Assembly: GCA_002352945.1 (NCBI GenBank)
Contig: DDHL01000100.1
Span: 29,216 to 38,196, forward strand
Direction of reading: 5' to 3'
Length of the DNA: 8,981 bases
From: Campylobacteraceae bacterium UBA1877
Lineage (GTDB): Bacteria; Campylobacterota; Campylobacteria; Campylobacterales; Campylobacteraceae
Shown here: in pieces, positions 1-6,541 of the stretch
How positions within the stretch are numbered: position 1 is the first letter of the stretch
Layout: each line of letters begins with the position of its first letter
Translations under genes and position numbers: made by a program
The notes under the pieces: model-generated
What the model was told of the DNA's origin: nothing
The model's input: only the letters and a program-made list of their open reading frames with translations
Database searches by the model: none

Positions 1-20
1 GCGACAAGAGTGATGACTTG

Positions 21-1232
21 ATGGATCAAATGAATAAAAAGCTAGAGTCTAAAAAGATTCAAAATAAAGATGAACTAACTTTTTTAAACATTGGACCAGC
101 CCATCCGGCTACCCATGGAACCATCCGCAATTTTGTAGCCTTGAATGGAGAAAATATAGTTGCTTGCGTTAGTGAAATTGGCTATTTGCATCGTGGTTTT
201 GAAAAAGCGTGCGAACACCACACTTACAATCAAATCATCCCCTATACCGATCGACTAAACTACTGCTCTGCAATTTTAAACAATATCGCCTTTGCCCACA
301 CGGTTGAGGGCATGCTTGGCATAAGCATACCTGAGCGGGGGGAGTATTTGCGTGTTATTATTGGGGAGCTTAGCCGTATAATTGACCATTTAGTCTGCCT
401 TGGAGCAATTTTAGTAGATATGGGTGCTCTTACAAACTATTGGTATCTTTACAATCCAAGAGAGGATGTTTATACACTCTTATCAAAGCTAACGGGGGCT
501 AGACTTACAAACTCATACATGCGCATTGGCGGCATGGCACATGATACTTATGATGGATTTGAAAAAGATCTTCAAGATGTTTTAAAATCAATTAACGCTG
601 GCGTTACAGATGCCCTATCTTTAATTGAGCATAACCGTATTTTTCACGACAGAACCCAAAATGTTGGAACAATGAGCGCCAAAGAGGCTCTTAACCTCGG
701 CTGGACAGGTCCAAATCTAAGAGCATGCGGAGTTGCATATGATTTGCGCTCAAACCTTCCTTACTCCATCTATGAGAGATTTGATTTTTCAATACCGGTT
801 GGAAGCACAGGGGATGTGTATGATCGTATCATGGTGCGATTTGAAGAGATTTTCCAAAGCATGCACATTATCCAACAAGCCCTAAAGCAACTTCCAGATG
901 GACCAGTAAGTGTCAAAAACCCTAAAGTTACCCTTCCGCCCAAAAAAGCAGTTTATGGCACAATCGAGGGACTTATGAATCAGTTTAAGCTAACTTATGA
1001 AGGTGTTAAAGTCCCGCCAAAAGAGTATTATAGAGCAATTGAAGGAGCCAATGGAGAGTTAGGATTTTATATAGTAAGTGATGGTAGTGGCACACCCTAT
1101 AAGGTCAAAGTGCGCCCTCCATGTTTTCCTGCAATGGCTGGATATGCAAAATTGGTCGAAGGCGAGATGATAGCAGATGCAATTTTATGCCTTGGAAGTT
1201 TAAATATTATCGCTGGAGAACTAGATCGATGA
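21..1232 (+). CDS. nuoD: NADH-quinone oxidoreductase subunit D (49 kDa-type)
   Basis: NuoD is the peripheral-arm subunit that, with NuoB, forms the quinone-reduction pocket facing the membrane. The 403-residue protein has the family's opening motif GPAHPATHG (25-33), with His32 at the quinone headgroup-binding histidine, and Tyr81 in TDRLNY at the other conserved quinone ligand. YLHRGFEK (55-62) and the C-terminal GELDR ending are also typical. Length matches stand-alone NuoD. I chose ATG 21; TTG 18 and ATG 30 are in frame alternatives. ATG 21 would overlap a TGA at 19-21 (TGATG), a usual coupling arrangement, and GAG at 8-10 is a weak ribosome site. The frame stays open to base 3, so a fused NuoCD cannot be excluded. 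The stop overlaps the nuoE start (ATGA). One oddity is Asn395 where the C-terminal motif normally has Asp. Family assignment is secure; the exact start is less so. Confidence 0.95.
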   Translation: MDQMNKKLESKKIQNKDELTFLNIGPAHPATHGTIRNFVALNGENIVACVSEIGYLHRGFEKACEHHTYNQIIPYTDRLNYCSAILNNIAFAHTVEGMLGISIPERGEYLRVIIGELSRIIDHLVCLGAILVDMGALTNYWYLYNPREDVYTLLSKLTGARLTNSYMRIGGMAHDTYDGFEKDLQDVLKSINAGVTDALSLIEHNRIFHDRTQNVGTMSAKEALNLGWTGPNLRACGVAYDLRSNLPYSIYERFDFSIPVGSTGDVYDRIMVRFEEIFQSMHIIQQALKQLPDGPVSVKNPKVTLPPKKAVYGTIEGLMNQFKLTYEGVKVPPKEYYRAIEGANGELGFYIVSDGSGTPYKVKVRPPCFPAMAGYAKLVEGEMIADAILCLGSLNIIAGELDR

Positions 1233-1708
1233 GTGTAAAGTTTGATGAAATCCGTGAAAAAAAGTTCCAAGAGCTTATTGGGCGCTACCCTAGTTTACAA
1301 GCGCTTACACTGCCAGCTCTTTGGTTATGGCAAGAACAAAATGGATGGATTGATCCTGAAGGAATTAAATATCTTGCAAAACGTTTAAATCAAACTCCAG
1401 CTACTCTTTATTCAGTAGCCTCTTTTTATACAATGTTTCACCTAAAACCCATTGGCAAATACCATATTCAAGTGTGCAAAACCCTCTCATGCATGCTTGG
1501 AGGAAGTGAAACAATTCTTGATTTTTTAGAAAAAGAGTTAGAGATTCAACCAAACCAAACAACCAAAGATGGGCTTTTTACGCTCTCGCAAGTTGAGTGT
1601 CTTGGCGCTTGTGATAAAGCTCCTTGTATCTGCATCAATGAAACTTACTATGAGAAAGTAAGCAAAGAACAGCTTGCTAAACTGATAAAGGAGCTCAAGC
1701 GTGATTAA
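1229..1708 (+). CDS. nuoE: NADH-quinone oxidoreductase subunit E (24 kDa-type, 2Fe-2S)
   Basis: NuoE is a thioredoxin-like [2Fe-2S] protein (cluster N1a) that packs against NuoF at the tip of the peripheral arm. The 159-residue product has a helical N-terminal region with the YPSLQALTLPALWLWQEQNGW stretch around residues 20-40, then PATLYSVASFYTMF (57-70). All four cluster ligands are present: Cys83 and Cys88 (C-x4-C) and Cys124 and Cys128 (C-x3-C, in ECLGAC). Length is normal for the family. The ATG at 1229 overlaps the nuoD stop as ATGA, with GGAG at 1215-1218 upstream. A longer reading from 1121 would run deep into nuoD and is not credible. The 3' end overlaps nuoF by eight bases. Campylobacter and Helicobacter replace NuoE with an unrelated small protein, so a canonical NuoE is informative about lineage. 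Confidence 0.95.
   Translation: MSVKFDEIREKKFQELIGRYPSLQALTLPALWLWQEQNGWIDPEGIKYLAKRLNQTPATLYSVASFYTMFHLKPIGKYHIQVCKTLSCMLGGSETILDFLEKELEIQPNQTTKDGLFTLSQVECLGACDKAPCICINETYYEKVSKEQLAKLIKELKRD
1687..1693 (+). promoter_or_regulatory. Ribosome binding site for nuoF, inside nuoE
   Basis: AAAGGAG lies seven bases before the GTG at 1701. It is the main reason for accepting GTG as the nuoF start and an eight-base overlap with nuoE. Confidence 0.75.
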
Positions 1709-2942
1709 ACCTATTGTCAGCCGTCTTTTTAATATTCCAAACTCCCACAAACTTGAAATTGCCCGCCAACATGGACGCTATAGCTCTTTAGAAACGCTTT
1801 TTAGCAAATCACCGCAAGAGATAACCGAAATGGTTTGCAAAAGCGGACTGCGGGGCAAAGGGGGTGGTGGAGCCCTAACTGGTCAAAAATGGAAACTTAT
1901 GCCAGAGCCCAAAAAAGGAGTGCCTCACTATCTTGTTGTAAATGCAGATGAGAGTGAGCCTGGCACCTTTAAAGATCGGCAAATTTTAGAAAAAGATCCC
2001 CACTTGCTTATAGAAGGAATTATTGCAAGTAGTTACGCTTTACATGTAAAGCATGCCTACATTTATATTCGAGGAGAGTACCACTTTCCAGCAAAGAGAA
2101 TCCAAGAAGCCATCGATGAAGCATATGAAGCTGGAATTATTGGAAAAAAGAGTGAATACAAACTTGAAATTACTCTGCATCGTGGCGCTGGAGCATATAT
2201 TTGCGGAGAAAAGAGCGCCCTTCTTGAATCTCTTGAAGGAAAGAGGGGGCATCCTAGATTAAAACCTCACACTAAGGAGCCAGAGTGGCTCTTTGGCTCA
2301 CCTGCTGTGGTAAATAATGTAGAAACCATCGCTTCGGTACCGTTTATTGTTCAAGAAGGCCCGGATGCATACCGGCAGTTTGGAACTAAAGAGAGTCCAG
2401 GAACTATGCTTTTTGGCCTTAGTGGAAATATTAAAAATCCTGGAGTTTATGAATTGGCTTATGGAACAAATATGCTACAATTCATCAACGAAATTGGAGG
2501 AGGAGTTCCAAACAATAAAGCTTTAAAAGCTGTTGTTCCAGGAGGCTCTTCTTGTTCAATACTCAAAGCAGATGCTATTGAAAACGTGACTCTTGATTAT
2601 GAGTCGCTAAAGTGCAATGACTCTACTTTAGGAACTGGTGGAATGATAATAATGGATGAAGATGTCTCAATTCCAAAAGCGATGAAAAATTTACTTGAAT
2701 TTTACCATCATGAATCTTGCGGACAGTGCACCCCATGCCGAGAGGGCACGGGATGGATGGATAGAATCCTTGCTAAACTTTTACAAGGTGAAGGTAAAAA
2801 AGAAGATATTGACCTGCTGTTGGATATCAGCCACACAATGAATGGAAAAACAATTTGTGTTTTTGCCCCGGCAGTTGCTGATATGGCAGTTAGCTACATC
2901 CAATCATTTCCAGAAGAATTTTATGCACTCTGCTCTAAGTAG
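1701..2942 (+). CDS. nuoF: NADH-quinone oxidoreductase subunit F (51 kDa-type, FMN and 4Fe-4S), altered nucleotide pocket
   Basis: NuoF carries the FMN that accepts hydride and the [4Fe-4S] cluster N3 that passes electrons to NuoG. The 413-residue protein has the glycine-rich FMN loop GLRGKGGGG (49-57), the NADESEPGTFKDR segment (81-93), AYICGE (165-170), VVNNVET (203-209), and N3 ligands Cys340, Cys343, Cys346 and Cys386. From recalled Thermus and E. coli alignments, the adenosine side of the NADH pocket differs. Ala58 replaces the Phe of the usual GAGF. Leu66 is at Thermus Phe78, where E. coli also has Leu. Thr191 replaces the Phe of KPPF. Lys171 replaces the second Glu of GEE (E. coli Glu183). 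Lys188 is kept. The frame is intact and every structural core motif remains, so decay is unlikely. NADPH or another donor is my inference. The GTG start has a good ribosome site; the next gene follows eight bases after the stop. Confidence 0.95.
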   Translation: MIKPIVSRLFNIPNSHKLEIARQHGRYSSLETLFSKSPQEITEMVCKSGLRGKGGGGALTGQKWKLMPEPKKGVPHYLVVNADESEPGTFKDRQILEKDPHLLIEGIIASSYALHVKHAYIYIRGEYHFPAKRIQEAIDEAYEAGIIGKKSEYKLEITLHRGAGAYICGEKSALLESLEGKRGHPRLKPHTKEPEWLFGSPAVVNNVETIASVPFIVQEGPDAYRQFGTKESPGTMLFGLSGNIKNPGVYELAYGTNMLQFINEIGGGVPNNKALKAVVPGGSSCSILKADAIENVTLDYESLKCNDSTLGTGGMIIMDEDVSIPKAMKNLLEFYHHESCGQCTPCREGTGWMDRILAKLLQGEGKKEDIDLLLDISHTMNGKTICVFAPAVADMAVSYIQSFPEEFYALCSK

Positions 2943-2946
2943 GAGG
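2941..2946 (+). promoter_or_regulatory. Ribosome binding site for the Crp/Fnr gene
   Basis: A perfect AGGAGG beginning inside the nuoF stop codon and four bases before TTG 2951. No ATG or GTG lies nearby in frame, so this site decides the TTG start. Confidence 0.75.
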
Positions 2947-2950
2947 TTTC

Positions 2951-3601
2951 TTGAATTACTCTTTAGATAAAATCTGTCTTTTTAGTTCTCTTGATAAAAA
3001 ACAGCTTGAAACACTCGAACAAATCAGCACAATCAAACGTTTTAAAGAGGGAAATATCATCTTTTATGAGGGTGAATCACCTAACTATCTCTACTTTCTC
3101 CTTGATGGATTAGTGAAACTTTACCGTTTTGATGCAAAAAACGCCATTACAATTTTAGACTATTACTACAGTCAATCCCTTATTGGCGAGGCTGCTTCTT
3201 TGCAGCAAACTCCATACCAAACCACTGCAGAGTGCGATACAGATTCAACAATTCTTATGGTCGAATATGAGGGATTTTCAAAACATTTTTTACGAAACCC
3301 CGATGTTGCACTGCAACTTATTATGCAGCTTATAAAAAGGGTCAAATCTCTTATGAACAATCGCGTCCAATTAACTTCTATGCAAAAGATTGCCCAGCTC
3401 ATTTATGAAAATAGCGATCTTTTTACAAGAATTAAGAAGTATAAGATTGCAGGGATTTTAAATATGACTCCAGAAACTTTTTCTAGGAATTTAAAAAAGC
3501 TTAAAAAAGATGGAATCATCACTTATGGCAAGGGTCAATTTCAAATCCTAGACCAAGAGCGCCTTTTAAAACTTTTTGATCCATGCAAAACTCTCAAATA
3601 A
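2951..3601 (+). CDS. Crp/Fnr-family transcriptional regulator in the nuo operon
   Basis: This 216-residue protein has the two-domain Crp/Fnr layout. A cyclic-nucleotide-binding-type beta roll spans about 10-115, with FYEGESPNYLYFLLDGLVKL (38-57) and the GE turn at 79-80. A dimerisation helix covers about 118-140, and a winged helix-turn-helix about 143-200. The recognition helix reads PETFSRNLKKL (174-184). Glu175, Ser178 and Arg179 match the E-x-x-S-R pattern by which FNR reads TTGAT half-sites. The effector pocket has Gln90-Thr-Thr where Crp has the cAMP-binding Arg-Ser, so cAMP binding is unlikely. The only cysteines (9, 95, 212) lack the spacing of FNR's 4Fe-4S ligands. The signal is therefore unknown; redox, nitric oxide, haem or another small molecule are possible. 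The eight-base gap after nuoF implies cotranscription. It starts with TTG and ends four bases from the nuoN stop on the opposite strand. Confidence 0.9.
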   Translation: MNYSLDKICLFSSLDKKQLETLEQISTIKRFKEGNIIFYEGESPNYLYFLLDGLVKLYRFDAKNAITILDYYYSQSLIGEAASLQQTPYQTTAECDTDSTILMVEYEGFSKHFLRNPDVALQLIMQLIKRVKSLMNNRVQLTSMQKIAQLIYENSDLFTRIKKYKIAGILNMTPETFSRNLKKLKKDGIITYGKGQFQILDQERLLKLFDPCKTLK

Positions 3602-3605
3602 CTCC

Positions 3606-5075
3606 TTAGGGGATAAAAAGCGAATTGTACGCGATATTGGCTAGGTCAATAATAAAATCCACATCCCCTATTCCTCCCCAAATGATTGCTAAGGCTAATC
3701 CAGCTATAACTTTTGGAGTAATTCCTCTATAAACAGGAACACTTGTTATTGTTGGGGATGGATAAAAATACATCATTGCAATAAGCTTAAAGTAGTAATA
3801 AACCGAAATAAAAGTAGCAACTATTCCAAGAACGGCCAAAATCGTATATCCAGCCTGTATTGCGCCGCTAAAGATATAAAATTTTCCAATAAATCCAATT
3901 GTAGAGGGAATTCCAGCCAAAGAGAGCATAAAAATACTCATCGAAGCAGCCATATAGGGATGATAGATTGCAAATCCTTTAAAATCATTGTACGTTAAGC
4001 GCAGTTTATCATCGGTAATAATATATGAAAGCAATCCAAACGCGCCAGCTGCAGATAGAAAATATGCAATTTGATAAAAAATAATTGAAGAGGCTGCATT
4101 ACTTCCAATCACATCGCTTGATAAAAATGCAATAAGCAAATACCCAGTATGCACAATAGATGAAGCCGCAAGCATTCTTTTAATTGCTGATTGAGTCAGG
4201 GCCATTAGAGTGCCATATACGAGTGTAAAAATTATCACTCCAATTAATAGGGTATTCCACACTGATTTTATAGCATCAAAATCGACAAGCATAACTCGAA
4301 GCATAAATCCAAAAATAGCTATCTTAAATGTGGTTGCCATGAAACCAGTAACCGGGAGGGGTGAGCCATCATATACATCAATTGCCCAGCTTTGAAAAGG
4401 AAAGGCTGCAATTTTAAATAAAAATGTCACTAAGATCATTGTTCCACCAAGTGCAACCAAGCCAAGCTCGCTCCAAAGATGACTAAGCACATGCTGATAT
4501 AACTGCTCAAGATGAGTCGTACCGGCTCCTGCATAAATCAAAGCAGCTCCAAGCAAAAAGAAAATCCCAGCTAGTGAGCCTAAAACAAGGTATTTATAAG
4601 CAGCTTCAACGCGCTCTTTGTAACTTTTTTGGTATCCAATCATTGCATAAACACCAATTGATGAAATCTCTAAAGCGATAAAAGCAGTTATTAACTCAGT
4701 AGCTTGCACTAAAACCATCATTCCAAAAACCGAAAAGAGCATAAGGGCAAAAAATTCACCCTTAAAGTGACCGCGCATAAAAAAGTAGTGCTGTCCAATA
4801 AGAATTGTTAAAATCGCCCCCATAATTAGCAAAAAGCTAAAATAGCCTGAGAAACTATCAGCAATGAGCATTCCATTAAAAATTTGCGGATAGATTTCAA
4901 CAGAGTAGAGTTTGCCAATTGAGGCAATTTGAAATAGCTCAGCAACAACTAGACATAAAATGGCAAAAATCGAGCAACTCTTAACGCTTAACTTTTCAAG
5001 AGCTCCAAGAAGCATAATAACAATGCCGCCTCCAAGCACGATAAGTAAGGGCAAAAGATAGAAAAACTCACTCAT
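3606..5075 (-). CDS. nuoN: NADH-quinone oxidoreductase subunit N (antiporter-like pump)
   Basis: NuoN is the antiporter-like membrane subunit nearest the quinone end, one of three proton channels of complex I. The 489-residue protein is almost wholly hydrophobic, consistent with about 14 transmembrane helices. Charged residues for the channel are present: Glu136 in ALEISS, Lys221 in FLFKIAAFPF (218-227), Lys251 in TTFKIAIF, and Lys398 in GFIGKF, corresponding to E. coli Glu133, Lys217, Lys247 and Lys395 as I recall them. The usual His of PFHxW is Gln228 here. DVYDGSP (233-239) is the family signature. ATG 5075 overlaps the nuoM stop (ATGA), with a modest GAAGG at 5083-5087. It is the last gene of the minus-strand operon, and its stop is four bases from that of the convergent regulator gene, with no terminator visible. 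Confidence 0.95.
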   Translation of the reverse strand: MSEFFYLLPLLIVLGGGIVIMLLGALEKLSVKSCSIFAILCLVVAELFQIASIGKLYSVEIYPQIFNGMLIADSFSGYFSFLLIMGAILTILIGQHYFFMRGHFKGEFFALMLFSVFGMMVLVQATELITAFIALEISSIGVYAMIGYQKSYKERVEAAYKYLVLGSLAGIFFLLGAALIYAGAGTTHLEQLYQHVLSHLWSELGLVALGGTMILVTFLFKIAAFPFQSWAIDVYDGSPLPVTGFMATTFKIAIFGFMLRVMLVDFDAIKSVWNTLLIGVIIFTLVYGTLMALTQSAIKRMLAASSIVHTGYLLIAFLSSDVIGSNAASSIIFYQIAYFLSAAGAFGLLSYIITDDKLRLTYNDFKGFAIYHPYMAASMSIFMLSLAGIPSTIGFIGKFYIFSGAIQAGYTILAVLGIVATFISVYYYFKLIAMMYFYPSPTITSVPVYRGITPKVIAGLALAIIWGGIGDVDFIIDLANIAYNSLFIP

Positions 5076-6541
5076 ACTGCTGCCTTCATAAGTGTTGCTA
5101 AATACTCTAAAACGGTTGGCTCAACCTTGCTAAAAAACCAATCCGGATCAAGCCCCATTGCAATAATTAAAAAAGCTAAAGGAAATAATCCAATAATTTG
5201 GCGAAAATTCAAATCTTCCATGGGGGGATTTTTAGCACCTTTATCTTCTAAAACTGCTCGCCCAAAGAGCCAAAACATAAAGCTAGCCGCAACCAAAACA
5301 CTCAATGCAGCAACCATCCCAGGCCCGATTCCCACATGAAAAACAGATATAATAATTAAAAGCTCCGAGACAAATCCGTTAGTTCCTGGCAAACCAACAA
5401 TACAAAGCATCATGATTGCAAAATAGAAGGTAAAAAAGGGCGCTTTTTGCGCAAGTCCGCCCAAATCTGATATGGTTTTTGTTTTTGTATAATACTCCAT
5501 ATGGCCAACCAATAAAAACATACCTCCAGTAGCCATTGCATGGGCAACTATTAAGAGTAAAGCCCCCATCATTCCATATACGTTTAGTGTAAAAACGCCA
5601 GCCACTATAAATCCAAGGTGAGATGCTGAAGAGTAAGCTAGCATCTTTTTTATATCTTTTTGCATGAGTGCTGCAACTCCAAAATAGAGTAATCCAAAAA
5701 TGCCAAGCCCCATTATCCAAGATGAAAAAGTAAGCACCAAATCGGGAAAAAGCGGAAAAACAAATCTAACAATTCCATATACTCCAAGTTTTGCCATAAT
5801 TGAAGAGAGTAAAAAGACCCCTCCGGTTGGAGAATTTGAGTATGCTTTTGGAAGCCAGGTGTGGAATGGAAAGAGAGGAATTTTAATTGCAAAAGCAAGC
5901 ATAAAGGCTAAAAATACCCAAATTCTTTCAGAATGACTCAGAATTGTTAAATTTTTTAACTGTTCTAAAGAAAAGCTCCAATAGCCAAATTCATAATAAA
6001 AAGAGACTCCCAAATATAAAATTGCAACAAACATAAAAAGTGAGCCAATGATAGTATAAATTGTCAGCTTCAAAGTAGAATAGACCTTATCTCCAGAACC
6101 AAACATGCCAATTATCATAAAAACAGGCAAAAGCATTGCTTCCCAAAATATGTAAAAAAGGATTAAATCTTGAGCAAATAAAGATCCCAAAATTCCGCCT
6201 TGAATCAGTAGCATGCTCACCCAATATCCTTTTGTTCTACCCTCCCAAAGAAGAAGATACGCCAAGGGAAGAAGGGTGGAGATGAGCATTAAAATAACAA
6301 GTGAAAATCCATCAATTGCTACAAAATAGTCTATCCCATAATTGGTAATCCATGGATAGTGTTCAGCAAACTGCATCGCACTTGTGGGCTCAAAACGAAC
6401 GTACAGATAAAAAGATACAAAAAATTCAATTACACCCGTAATAAAAACACCATTTCTTACACCCTTTGCTCCAAATGGAGATATGGCTAGAACAAAGGCC
6501 ATTACAATAGGAAAAAATATTAAAAAACTAAGAGGTCCCAT
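5072..6541 (-). CDS. nuoM: NADH-quinone oxidoreductase subunit M (antiporter-like pump)
   Basis: NuoM is the middle antiporter-like proton pump of the membrane arm. The 489-residue protein has multiple hydrophobic helices and the family's key charges: Glu134 in IFWEAMLLP, Lys220 in AFAIKIPLFPFHTW (217-229), Lys251, His334 in IVAHAM, and Glu393 in GFVSELL (389-395). KKMLAYSSASHLGF (298-311) is another hallmark. I chose ATG 6541, which overlaps the nuoL stop as TAATG and has GGAGG seven bases upstream. An in-frame ATG at 6568 would add nine residues and overlap nuoL by 28 bases, so it is less likely. The motif after the pump lysine reads WLPKAYSNSP (229-238), where most homologues have WLPDAH, so Lys232 replaces Asp. 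The stop overlaps the nuoN start. Confidence 0.95.
   Translation of the reverse strand: MGPLSFLIFFPIVMAFVLAISPFGAKGVRNGVFITGVIEFFVSFYLYVRFEPTSAMQFAEHYPWITNYGIDYFVAIDGFSLVILMLISTLLPLAYLLLWEGRTKGYWVSMLLIQGGILGSLFAQDLILFYIFWEAMLLPVFMIIGMFGSGDKVYSTLKLTIYTIIGSLFMFVAILYLGVSFYYEFGYWSFSLEQLKNLTILSHSERIWVFLAFMLAFAIKIPLFPFHTWLPKAYSNSPTGGVFLLSSIMAKLGVYGIVRFVFPLFPDLVLTFSSWIMGLGIFGLLYFGVAALMQKDIKKMLAYSSASHLGFIVAGVFTLNVYGMMGALLLIVAHAMATGGMFLLVGHMEYYTKTKTISDLGGLAQKAPFFTFYFAIMMLCIVGLPGTNGFVSELLIIISVFHVGIGPGMVAALSVLVAASFMFWLFGRAVLEDKGAKNPPMEDLNFRQIIGLFPLAFLIIAMGLDPDWFFSKVEPTVLEYLATLMKAAV

Noticed and set aside
1121..1228. Longer N terminus for NuoE
   Set aside because: It would overlap nuoD by over 100 bases and adds residues unlike any NuoE; the ATGA start at 1229 fits the family.
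1350..1365. TTGAT half-site resembling an FNR box
   Set aside because: There is no matching ATCAA at the right spacing, and it lies within nuoE coding sequence.
2211..2213. NuoF Lys171 as a sign of a pseudogene
   Set aside because: The reading frame is full length with intact FMN, N3 and overall motifs and strong translation signals; a functional variant is more likely than decay.
2040..2262. About 70-codon open frames on both strands inside nuoF
   Set aside because: They coincide with highly conserved NuoF coding sequence and have no ribosome site or recognisable motifs.
3172..3402. 76-codon minus-strand frame within the Crp/Fnr gene
   Set aside because: Shadow of the regulator frame. It is Cys/Ser-rich in the way antisense translations often are, with no start signal.
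3565..3600. Possible terminator for the minus-strand operon (TTTTG / CAAAA inverted repeat)
   Set aside because: The stem is only five A/T-rich base pairs, with no clear T-run after it, and it lies inside the regulator coding region.
3602..3612. CTCC-TTA-GGGG mini-hairpin between the convergent stops
   Set aside because: Four base pairs including a G-T pair and a three-base loop; too weak to call a terminator.
5379..5720. 113-codon minus-strand reading frame
   Set aside because: It lies fully inside nuoM in another frame. The translation has no family resemblance, while the nuoM frame carries all expected motifs.
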